A stretch of 64,000 nucleotides of DNA from Hesperophylax magnus (lineage: Eukaryota; Arthropoda; Insecta; Trichoptera; Limnephilidae), in contig JAIUSX010000048.1 in assembly GCA_026573805.1 (NCBI GenBank), positions 3,534,001 through 3,598,000 on the forward strand, given 5' to 3'. This document shows positions 44,026 to 53,024 of the stretch, piece after piece. The position numbers and the translations under genes were made by a program. The notes beneath the pieces are model-generated. The model was given only the letters and a program-made list of their open reading frames with translations. It was not told where the DNA came from and did not search any database. Each line of letters starts with the position of its first letter. Position 1 is the stretch's first letter.

Positions 44026-44053
44026 GTATACTAAGCTTTTGGTTTTTAAATTT

Positions 44054-44097
44054 GTAGCCAAGAACCGTAACCGCTAACCACCCAACCACGGAGGTGG
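44054..44097 (-). repeat. tRNA-derived SINE head fragment
   Basis: The minus strand reads CCTCCGTGGTTGGGTGGTTA then GCGGTTACGGTTCTTGGC, an A-box-like start and a B-box-like GGTTCTTGG. The first 20 bases match the SINE head at 16862. Confidence 0.5.
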
Positions 44098-44760
44098 TCC
44101 ACTGTTAAAATATTATTCAAATGTATTTGTAGGTACGTAATAAATAAAATACATTTAAAACGGGCAGCGACCCCAACTGTCCAGTTTATCAGCACGCCAC
44201 TGTCGGAAGGTTTGCGGAAGACGTTAGATAAGGCCAAATAAAGTGAAAGTAATGTCCCCTTTATCTTTCAGCGCAGATTGTGGCGCTCACATAACTTTCC
44301 CCTAAGGCCAACCTAACAAACACACTACCCATTTATTTCCTCGCCCAGTCCGAGTTAATATTATCTCCAAAGGGGCTTTGAAATACAACATGTGCTTTCT
44401 TGACTAAAGTGTTGGTCAGGAATGACCCAGTTTTAGCAAAAAATAATTATAACGCGACAGATACTTCGCTCAGGCTTGTTTCCATGTCTTTTATCAAATC
44501 TTTCACAACAATTTAAAGCAAAAATGAATACGATACGATAAGGTTCAAGAGAGTTATTGGTAAAATAAAAAATGTTTGGCTTCATTCTCTGTAATGGCAG
44601 ACTATAAAAATATTATTTTAAGTTCGAATATAAGTCTTCTATCTGGGGATCGATTCTCCAATTCTCCAGGCCGCTCGCAATCGCCGCCGAAAGTACATAC
44701 ATTGGCCGACCTTCTTATTTTTGAGTCTCGTCGAAGTTACATACTTACATACGCCAAACA
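44098..44760. other. Unassigned sequence
   Basis: No feature recognised; a 78-codon plus frame at 44576 has no motif. Confidence 0.35.
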
Positions 44761-44764
44761 TCAA

Positions 44765-44832
44765 AAGTCATTCCACTGGACCAACGAGTGCCCGAGTGGG
44801 TCGGACCACTAGTTGTTCCAATGGAATGACTT
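44765..44832. repeat. Imperfect foldback of about 30-bp arms
   Basis: AAGTCATTCCA and TGGAATGACTT are exact inverted 11-mers at the ends; the inner parts (CTGGACCAACGAG against CTAGTTGTTCCAA) pair imperfectly. Confidence 0.7.
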
Positions 44833-44839
44833 TGTCGAG

Positions 44840-44970
44840 AATCCCTTTCCCATCACTTTAAAATCCCTTCCGATTCCATTGAAAAAATTCAGCATAAATT
44901 TCTTAGATGTATTAACTTTAAGCTCAGTATAGAAAATATAAATTACAACCAGATGATAATAAAAAAAAAT
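44840..44970 (+). pseudogene. Small LINE ORF2 fragment
   Basis: One frame reads IEKIQHKFLRCINFKLSIEN, the conserved RIQ.KFLR helix downstream of the RT domain in CR1/Jockey-like proteins. The fragment is only about 30 codons. Confidence 0.5.
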
Positions 44971-45144
44971 AAAAAAGTAATAAGATATATTTTAAGTATT
45001 TCACGCTGTAACAAATTAAATAACAGAAAAATAGATGTTTTTATTAATTTTCGGAGCTTACTTTACGATTTTTTTTTCTATCGAGGGGATTTCGTATAAT
45101 TAACGTTTCGACATAAAAATATAGAGATATTATCTTCAAAAAGA

Positions 45145-45430
45145 ACTTTTTATTTTTTTATTTTATTGTTTTTTTTTATTTAGTAAAAGATTATACATTA
45201 TTTAAGAAATGTTTTGACTGCCCTACTAGGAGGATTCCCGTTTTAGGACAGTCAAATTAGGATGAGTATTAAGATTTTGATAAGTTGTTTGATAAGTATA
45301 GTATCAAAATAATAATGAAATAATAGGTATTTGTACTTTTAACTTGTTAAAAGTAAAAATAACTTTTTATATTTTTAACTTAAAAACTCGTTACAAATCG
45401 GTAGAAATCGGTCATGCGAGGGCTTAAGTC
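45145..45430 (-). repeat. LINE 3' end with terminal hairpin, minus orientation
   Basis: T-rich start, then TTTGACTGCCCTACTAGG and TTTTAGGACAGTCAAA form a strong inverted pair. The same arrangement with substitutions is at 51185-51300. The minus strand therefore carries two related LINE 3' ends without coding parts. Confidence 0.5.
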
Positions 45431-46072
45431 TGAACGCTTATTTAGTGCTATGCGACAAGTGTGCCTTTAGTACAGTTGAAGAGAATGCTAGTTTTAAGTA
45501 TGCTCATTTGAAAAACATAAAGGATACATTACTAATTGCATAAAATAGTATTTAAAATTAAAATGTGGTAACACCTTTCAACCTTTCTCTTTTTCAATTT
45601 CTTCACCTCCGCTCTCTAACTTTATCCTAACAAATCAACCAAATTACAATAATTCTCTTTTAATATTTCACCTCCGCTAAAGACTTCATAAATAAGGCAA
45701 GATGGGACATAATAAATCATAATCAGTAGAAGAACGCACATAAGCGTGTTCGGCAAATAAATTAGCGAAATAATGAAGTGTACCGACTCACAAAGTTGAC
45801 GAAGATTTACGACTTCAGTTTAAGGTCGAACGCTGCTAAATTAATATTCATTTTTGAGCAAGGAGAATGTAATCATAATTTTAAATTAATGTCAAATAGA
45901 CTGTTTACCTGCATGCAAACATTTACAGCCTTGTTCCCCGTATGATTATTATTTGTAAGACAGTAAATCACTTTGAATTGTCATTTTTTGTCAATTTTCC
46001 CCGAATTGAAACAACAATTCTCCCAAGGCATTGTAAAGATAATCGCTAGAAGTGATCGCATTGGGAGGTATA
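45431..46072. other. Unassigned AT-rich sequence
   Basis: No gene or recognised repeat. Confidence 0.4.
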
Positions 46073-49045
46073 TGTTCATAATAATAATAATAATAATAAT
46101 AATAATTTTTTATTAATTTCTTACACAATTACAAATTAGGATTTAATACATATAAGAAATTAGGTTATATAAATTTTACAAAAGATTGTTTTAAGTATTT
46201 ATACATAGAAAAAGAAATTTCAAGAAATGTGGAATTTCAAAAAAAAAAATTCAGGCAGAGGTGAAAGATCTCGTCAATGTGGAGAGACTCTTTCAAGAAT
46301 CAGAAGAATTTCCCTTCTGAATCTCTCCTCACTGACGCCAAATATATCAATCTCGGAGGAGATTTGGTTCAGGAGCAATATACTCCTCCCTACCGGGAGA
46401 ACCATTGGCAGGTTAGTTCTGCAGGCAGGAAGATAGAATAATCTATGATGACGTTGTCTAAGATAGTCATCTGGAACATAGAGACTCACGCGCTCCAAAA
46501 TGGCTGAGTTCTCAATATAGCCTCGCAGCAGTCTGAATAAGTGGGTAGCGGCATACCCCTCTCTTCTGAGCTGCAGGGAGTGAAGTCCCAGCATGCCCAG
46601 AAGAAAGTTCGTCGGGTAGAGCCATGGATAGTGGCCGTACTCCCTCATGTAAAGAAATCTTAGAAACTTTTTTTGAACCCTCTCCAACATGAGGGAGCAC
46701 CCCGCCTCATGAGGATTCCAGATAAGCGAACCACTCTCCAGCCTACTGCGGACCAGGGAGAAGTATAAAATCTTCAGAGCACGGGTATCCCGAAATACTC
46801 TGACGGTTCGGAGAACAAACCCTAACATTTTTAAGGCCGACTGGCACACCCCTTCGATATGAGGACGAAATGTCAACTTATTCTCATACATAATCCCAAG
46901 ATCCTTTATGTTTGAAACTCGTTTGAGATTATGACCGAGCATAGTGTACCTGTGGTATGTGAGACTAAATGCTCTGGTGAAAGTCAGAACTACGCATTTC
47001 ATGACATTGAAATGAAGCTTGTTTCGTTGACTCCATTCTGAAATGTTATCAACATCAGCTTGAAGGTGCAGGCAGTCCTCAATATTTCTTATTAGAAGAA
47101 ATAATTTTAGATCGTCAGCGAACAGCAGAAAGCGAGAAAAACGAATGACTTCAGCAATGTCATTAATGAAAATGGAAAAAAGAAGAGGCCCTAGGATCGA
47201 TCCTTGGGGAACCCCAGAAAAAACAAGAAATTCGGCAGATTGGAAGATTCCGTGAGTGACAAATTGTTTTCTGTTCTTGAGGTAACTTTTAAAAAACTCT
47301 AACATCCGAAGTGAAAAACCCATCTGGGCAAGTTTTATGAGTAAGATATCGTGATTCACGGTGTCAAAAGCTTTGGAGAAGTCGTTGTACGAACAGTCTA
47401 CTTGGTAACCTCTGTCTAGGGACCTAGCAACATAGTCGGTGAAAACCATCAGGTTGGTTTCAGTGGATCTTCCTTTCCGGAAACCATGCTGTTCTGGGAT
47501 AATGTATGCGTCTATCTGAGGCATAATGAATTTATGAATTAATTTTTCAAATACTTTAGCAGGAGCTGATAGTATAGCAACTGGTCTATAGTTTTCGATT
47601 AACTTTTTCGAACCATTCTTAAAAATAGGACATATTTTTGAAGTTTTCCATACTTCGGGAAAAGTTGAAGTATTTATAGCTAAGTTAAAGATAAGACATA
47701 GTGGTGTTTTTAGGAACTCGGCAAACCCTTTAATAAAAAATACGGGAACGAAGTCTGGTCCGATAGAGTGCGAGTTCTTCATGAGTCTTATGGCACTCAT
47801 AACGTCAGATTCCGTAAGTATACCTAAATCGACGTTTGAAGCACTTTTGGTATTAAATGTGGCCGTATTATTAATGTCTAGAAGTGGAGGGTCTTTATTG
47901 TAGACCGATTGAAAATGATCAGCAAATGCGTTTGCCACACCCAAGCCACGAAATTCCTGATTACCTTTCATCATGGTGTCTTCGAGACCACCATCCTTCC
48001 GAAGAGATTTTATATAGTGCCAAAACATCTTGGGATCATGCATGATGTTTTCCTCAATTTCAGACACGTAGGCTCGATAGGCCACTCGAATCTCGCGCCT
48101 AACTAACGCTCGGTAAAAACTAAACAGATCGTATTCACTCTGAAGGCGTCCAGCTTTCCAGCGCTTATGATGGGCGTGTTTGATCTCTATATTCGAGATG
48201 ACTTCTCTCGAGAACCACTTCGGATACTTGCGACCACCACTGCCTGCACGTTTTTTGGGAAAACAAGAATCAAATACGTCATAAATACATCTGTAAAAAT
48301 ATTGCGCCGCCTCATCTACTGTACAGAAAGTGCTGAGGTTTTGCCAGTCCATCCGGCTCATTGATTCATACAAGTTGATGAAATTACCCTTGTTGAAATT
48401 CCATCCCCTTGAGATTTCACGTTCAAGGGTCGGGACTCTATTACTTTTAAAAGGTTTTCTCATCAAGCTGCACTGAAATTCAATAGCCGGATGAAAGCTG
48501 TCCTCAGGTACAAGTGGAAATTCACAGCGTCTCACCTCAAGATTGGCATTACACAGAACAAAGTCAAGGATTCTGGAATTGGAATTTAGAATGTCATTAC
48601 ACTGCGAGAGACCAAAGACCGCGCACAGATAGTCCAAATCAGATTCTACTTTAGAAACTTCACGAGCGGAATGCAAATTAAAATCTCCCAGTATGACGAC
48701 ATTCTTTTGACCAATTGCATCGAAATTAGAATGTATCCTGTCAAAAAATTGATTGAATACTTCCCACCTACTGTTAGGCGGGAAATAAACTACACAAATG
48801 AATGTGACAGTCAGTTTGCAAGATACTTTTACCCATAAATCTTCTTGCTCAGTTTCTAGGGTGTGGATGCGCTCTACCTTTACCCCATCCTCACCCTTGA
48901 AGGCAAGGAGACAACCGCCACCCTGCCTGTGACCACTGCCATTGTCTCGATCTCTTCTAAAAACTAAGAAGTCACCACCAAAAAGTTCAGAGGTCAAAAC
49001 ACCAGCATTTAGCCATGTCTCGGTCAGTGCTATGATATCACAGTT
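46073..49045 (-). mobile_element. 5'-truncated CR1/Jockey-like LINE, near-intact ORF2
   Basis: The 3' end is a (TTA/AAT)n tract at 46079-46107 followed, on the minus strand upstream, by about 170 bases of untranslated region. The 5' break is near 49045, where sequence changes directly to a family A repeat. No ORF1 is present. Typical of target-primed reverse transcription stopping inside the endonuclease domain. Confidence 0.85.
46079..46107. repeat. (AAT)n microsatellite forming the LINE 3' tail
   Basis: Nine uninterrupted AAT/ATA triplets. TAA-type tails are known for several non-LTR lineages. Confidence 0.9.
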
Positions 49046-49093
49046 CATATGTCCATCACTCCTGGACAGACTGATACCTAGATTCCTACCCAA
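46274..49093 (-). CDS. LINE ORF2: AP-like endonuclease and reverse transcriptase
   Basis: The frame is open for 939 codons. Residues 1-16 or so (MGRNLGISLSRSDGHM) derive from the adjoining family A repeat; LINE protein begins near CDIIALTETWL, lacking only the first strand of the endonuclease (the usual N-terminal Asn). VVILGDFN lies near 135, and FHPAIEF supplies the last endonuclease His. The RT has KGRSTETNL, NDFSKAFDTVNH, SGVPQGSILGPLLF and FADD at 658-661. RVQKKFLRFL follows in the C-terminal domain. No RNase H. The absence of stops shows that the insertion is recent, but endonuclease truncation means it cannot be autonomous. Confidence 0.9.
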   Translation of the reverse strand: MGRNLGISLSRSDGHMNCDIIALTETWLNAGVLTSELFGGDFLVFRRDRDNGSGHRQGGGCLLAFKGEDGVKVERIHTLETEQEDLWVKVSCKLTVTFICVVYFPPNSRWEVFNQFFDRIHSNFDAIGQKNVVILGDFNLHSAREVSKVESDLDYLCAVFGLSQCNDILNSNSRILDFVLCNANLEVRRCEFPLVPEDSFHPAIEFQCSLMRKPFKSNRVPTLEREISRGWNFNKGNFINLYESMSRMDWQNLSTFCTVDEAAQYFYRCIYDVFDSCFPKKRAGSGGRKYPKWFSREVISNIEIKHAHHKRWKAGRLQSEYDLFSFYRALVRREIRVAYRAYVSEIEENIMHDPKMFWHYIKSLRKDGGLEDTMMKGNQEFRGLGVANAFADHFQSVYNKDPPLLDINNTATFNTKSASNVDLGILTESDVMSAIRLMKNSHSIGPDFVPVFFIKGFAEFLKTPLCLIFNLAINTSTFPEVWKTSKICPIFKNGSKKLIENYRPVAILSAPAKVFEKLIHKFIMPQIDAYIIPEQHGFRKGRSTETNLMVFTDYVARSLDRGYQVDCSYNDFSKAFDTVNHDILLIKLAQMGFSLRMLEFFKSYLKNRKQFVTHGIFQSAEFLVFSGVPQGSILGPLLFSIFINDIAEVIRFSRFLLFADDLKLFLLIRNIEDCLHLQADVDNISEWSQRNKLHFNVMKCVVLTFTRAFSLTYHRYTMLGHNLKRVSNIKDLGIMYENKLTFRPHIEGVCQSALKMLGFVLRTVRVFRDTRALKILYFSLVRSRLESGSLIWNPHEAGCSLMLERVQKKFLRFLYMREYGHYPWLYPTNFLLGMLGLHSLQLRREGYAATHLFRLLRGYIENSAILERVSLYVPDDYLRQRHHRLFYLPACRTNLPMVLPVGRSILLLNQISSEIDIFGVSEERFRREILLILERVSPH

Positions 49094-49207
49094 CCTTCAT
49101 ACCTTTTACCATTTCCTCTCATTAAAAAGACCGTCCCCACAGCATCCCAAAAGATGACAAAGGCCCTTAGGGAGGTTATTTTCTTCAGGGCCTCTTGTAT
49201 AGGCTTA
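49046..49207 (+). repeat. Dispersed repeat family A, copy 5 (right end only)
   Basis: TTCATATGTCCATCACTCCT, GATTCCTACCCAACC, CATTAAAAAGACCG and GCATCCCAAAAGATGACAAA match the right 160 bases of family A. The left part is missing where the LINE begins. Confidence 0.85.
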
Positions 49208-50425
49208 AGTGAGTACCACTGCTACGCAACGACAAAAATATAGCATTTTTTGACAAAGAAAGTTTTAAAAAATCTGTATTTTTTACACAGCTACTTGTTG
49301 AAGTATTTCAAATGAAATTTTTGTAAACACAATTAAATATCTAAAACGAAAGTTTAAGTAGTCCTGTAAAAGAAACGCTGAATTTTAAGGAAATTATTTT
49401 CGAATTTCCTTCGGAATGATAATATTCTTTATTCTCGGAATCCTCAGTTCTAATATTTTAGCTTGAAAGCAAATATTGAAGCAAGTCAAAAGAAAATCAT
49501 AATTGACTGCTTTAATTCACAATCTATGGCTGTTCATTGAGTTATGATTAATTAATGAGTTCGGTTCTTTGGCGTTACTGACGTTTATTTTTATACATTG
49601 ATTCAACAGCGAACGTAATTTTTAAATTTGTAAACTGGATAATATACAATATTTAGGAGAGTATTCATTTAAAATAATAACTTTGCAAGTCGTAATCAAA
49701 ATAACTTTTAGGATCACATGGCATGACAAAGCTGAGTAGAATAGATACCTTTGTACGTCCTCTTGGAAGAAATTCACAAAACCTTATATAAATAATCTTC
49801 AAATCATGTTAGAATATTCATACACAGTGAATATAAAAAAACTTTATATTATCATCAAATCATGTTAAAATATTCTTACACAGTGAATATAAAAAAAACT
49901 TGCTGTTCCCTTTCCGCTAGTCATAATAAGTAGGCGTAAACGTAATGAGGGACATGGCGCATAACTTTGCAGGGGAATTAATACATTATTTAAATCATTA
50001 GGTTCGTGGAAAACATATAGCTATATTGAAAAATATGTGTTGGTTATTCAATAAATGGTTCCCGGCGCGTTTGTTCCCAAAATCGCCTGTCAAATTGAGG
50101 ACATTTTTACATATTTACATTCTTAGTATCATAAATATTCTTGGCATCTCCTATCCTTATCCTATATTCCTCTTCCTCGCCCCTTTACCTACTTATCAGT
50201 TTTAAGGCATAATTAAACCAATTTTAGGAAAGTAAAGTTTATGGCTCAACCTTATTAAACCTCATTTGTACGAGTAATATACACGGTGTCAAACTGGTAA
50301 ATCTGCATCACATAGGGATCTCAAAAAACTTTTTTTCGAGCATTTCAATGTTTCCTTTTTTGCGGCGTTATAAATAACTTTTGTAGCCGAGTCTCCGCTT
50401 CGACACAATTTTAAAGACATCAAGA
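49208..50425. other. Unassigned sequence with a 56-bp tandem duplication
   Basis: AAATCATGTTAGAATATTC starts at 49801 and recurs as AAATCATGTTAAAATATTC at 49857, each followed by ACACAGTGAATATAAAAA. Otherwise no gene or family is recognised. Confidence 0.5.
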
Positions 50426-50427
50426 AG

Positions 50428-50876
50428 AAGCTACAAGCCAAAAATGTGTATATTCTTGGTATGCTTTATATCGTTACGAATATAGGTAATATGAATTGCT
50501 TGACAAACGGAGTCTAGAATCGCTCAATTTCAAGCAAAAAAGTGGTTTTATTTATTTTATAAATATTTTTCTAAGAAAGTTAAAAAGTTAATCAACGGAA
50601 ACTGTCACAGATAATCTAAGCTATAATATTGTAATTTTTAGGTTGTTTCTTTATACATTTTTAATGAAAAAAATAAGTTTTGTAGTTTTCATTTATATTT
50701 TTTATTCAGTAATACATTTTTTTATTTGGATTCTACTCAAGAGAAACGATAGGTAAACCTTAAATTTATCTAAAGCATATTTTTTAGTATTCATAATTAA
50801 AACCAATTCGTTTTAAAGATTAAATTTATTTATTAAATTTCGAAAATAATGATTTAGTATTAAGCTTCGCTTTAAC
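50428..50876 (+). repeat. Dispersed repeat family C, copy 2
   Basis: Same orientation as 17082-17536: GAAGCTACAAGCCAAAAATG, GCTTGACAAACGGAGTCTAG, GAAACTGTCACAGATAATCT, AATTTATCTAAAGCATATT and AAGCTTCGC in the same order with small indels. GAAGCT at the left is inverted as AGCTTC at the right. Confidence 0.75.
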
Positions 50877-50879
50877 AAC

Positions 50880-51015
50880 ATAGATGGAGAATTTCAAAAC
50901 AAGTGCTAAATATGTTTTATTTGGTTTTATCAATATAATGTAATATATTTATTAAGATGTTTTTATATGACTGACATTGATTGCACTCACCGCTCTGTTC
51001 AGTTGAAATAAACAC
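50880..51015 (+). repeat. LINE 3' tail related to 12736-12905
   Basis: ACATAGATGGAGAATTTC, ATATAATGTAATATA and the CTCACCGCTCTGTTCAG word parallel the tail downstream of the LINE fragment at 12402 (CTCACCTCTCCGTTCAG). No coding part remains. Confidence 0.55.
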
Positions 51016-51184
51016 ACATTATTAATATTACTAAGCAGATTATAATATTAACCCGCTAGAAATGATTTTTTTATTAGACCTAAAAAACTCGTCGTCTGAA
51101 CTAACTTTAATTTAATCATGAATAAGCTGTTTGTTTCTTACTTTCTTACTGTAGTGTTAATGAGACTGAGAGAGTGAGATATTA

Positions 51185-51300
51185 ATTTACTTATTTATTG
51201 GATACCAAAAAATACAATTACAGAACAATGAATCTTTAACTGTCCAACTGGGAAGGTTTCCCGTTTCAGGGCAATCAAATTAATAGGTTTAATTCATATG
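51185..51300 (-). repeat. LINE 3' end hairpin, second copy
   Basis: TTTAACTGTCCAACTGGGAA and CCGTTTCAGGGCAATCAAA pair as at 45215. The two copies share the GGNTTCCCGTTT loop side. Confidence 0.5.
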
Positions 51301-51414
51301 AAGTCGGTAATGTAACACAAGTACTTAACAATGAATTCAATCATTGGAGATATTACTTTTTACATAAAATTTAATTTATAACACCGTGAAAATTACTTTC
51401 ATATTTACAATATA

Positions 51415-51560
51415 AACCACTAGTTATAAGTCTCCAGCTATGAAACGTAGTTACAAGACAAAAGTAACAAGTTATATGTCTAAGTGATAAGTCTAAGTGA
51501 GAAGAATAAATTAAATGCATACATTAAGTTGTTAAGCGCCCTTGAGGTGATTCTCAACGC
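51415..51560 (+). repeat. Dispersed repeat family D-like, copy 2
   Basis: ACTAGTTATAAGTCTCCAGC, AAATGCATACATTAAGTTG and TTAAGCGCCCTTGAGGTGAT match 14205-14325. It is cut at about 51555 by the family A copy. Confidence 0.75.
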
Positions 51561-51972
51561 CTCTTTCATCTTTGTTATCATTGGGATTCTGTGCGGAGGG
51601 TATTTATAGAGAAAGGAAAGAGTGATAGTTCTGGGAAGAAAAAAGGCATGAGGGGTGGATAGGAATCTGGGGTCAAAGTGTACAGGAGTGACGAACATAT
51701 GAATCCATCCCTCCCACTGCGGTGGAAGGCGATAGGTCGAGAGAGAGTTCGGCTGGAGAGGTCAAAAGGTCTCCTTCAACCAGACTATCCCGATCCGACC
51801 CGCCACGCAGTAGGTTGGTAAACGCATCTGCCGCAAAGACAAACCTCATCCCGTGAACACGGGCACCCCTGCTAAGTAACAAAACGTAGCGAATCACTTG
51901 GGGTGACCTATAGCAGGGGTGTTGATAATGGTTCCCAGTACGGCCGTACCCATACCCGCCTCCAAAATTTAA
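51545..51972 (-). repeat. Dispersed repeat family A, copy 6 (near full length)
   Basis: Inverted copy from CATCTTTGTTATCATTGGGA to CCCATACCCGCCTCCAAAAT. It keeps every block of the family, so it and copies 3 and 7 define the consensus of about 400-430 bases. The 100-codon minus frame inside (GGGYGYGRTGN...) is broken in other copies, so I treat it as non-coding. Confidence 0.85.
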
Positions 51973-53020
51973 CATAAAACATCAATGTAGAAAGATAAAT
52001 TATTTTAAGACTTATTGTATTTTGGCCCTTTTTAGGGCATACCTTAAATCAACGCCGAGATATTAAAGATCTAGAGAAAATTAAGAAAATTAACCTAAGA
52101 AAATTCATAATTTTATTGAGAGCCCATACCTATTACAAAATTTAATTTTCAGCTGTCCGTTAAGAGGATCTCCGGAAACATTTTATATTCCAGAGCATTA
52201 TTAATTGTCTTGAAAATGTATTAATAATAAGAATCTGTAGCACGTTTAATAGATTTTGCTCAAATATTGATTTGTTTAACTTCATTAAATTCATAACATT
52301 CTTAAAAAAATAACATTCTATCGAATAAGTCAGAAATCATATTATTTAATTGATTTTTTTTTTCATCACAATTCCTTCTTTTTTGCCTGTTTCGCTTTCA
52401 GTTTAAATTTAAAAAAAAAATAAGTTAGAATAGCAGAAACACCGCATAATTGAATAACATCACTTCATATCATTGTATACCCACTCCGTGTTTATATGTA
52501 AGCCCAAGAAAATATTAAAAAAAACTTATTGTTTATTTATTAATTTAAAAACATACTGCACAACATGTGCCATTAACATATTATGTATAAAATTACAAGG
52601 ACAAAATATAAAGTGTAAGAAAATATAAAAATACAAAAGGTTAGAGAAAAAACTATGTTAAAATGACGTATTATTGAAATATAATACATTATTTTCTATT
52701 GATGCCAATCTGTACAAACCCATAAATAACCGTTACTATCAAACTACAGGTGACTTAAGTAGCGTGGTAGCTATCTGTTTGCTGTCAGAATAACCACTTA
52801 TTTTTTATGGTTCAAAAAAAGAAAATAATAATAATTGTAAGAAAATCAATAATCTCGTGAGAACTTTAGTAAGGGACAATTTAAATGTAATACTATCAGA
52901 TAATAAACAAGGTAGTTAAAATACCTGGATCAAAAACAAGAATTACAAAAGGGTTCACTAACATTGTCAAATCAAATAAACTTTGCATAAACTAAATTTT
53001 AACTTTGGAACTAAATTTTA
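51973..53020. other. Unassigned AT-rich sequence
   Basis: No gene or recognised repeat is visible; the right end may hold very decayed LINE endonuclease sequence. Confidence 0.35.
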
Positions 53021-53024
53021 AACC

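Noticed and set aside
51673..51975. 100-codon protein in a family A copy
   Set aside because: The frame is not preserved in the copies at 41610, 42535 or 59840, so selection for a protein is not supported.
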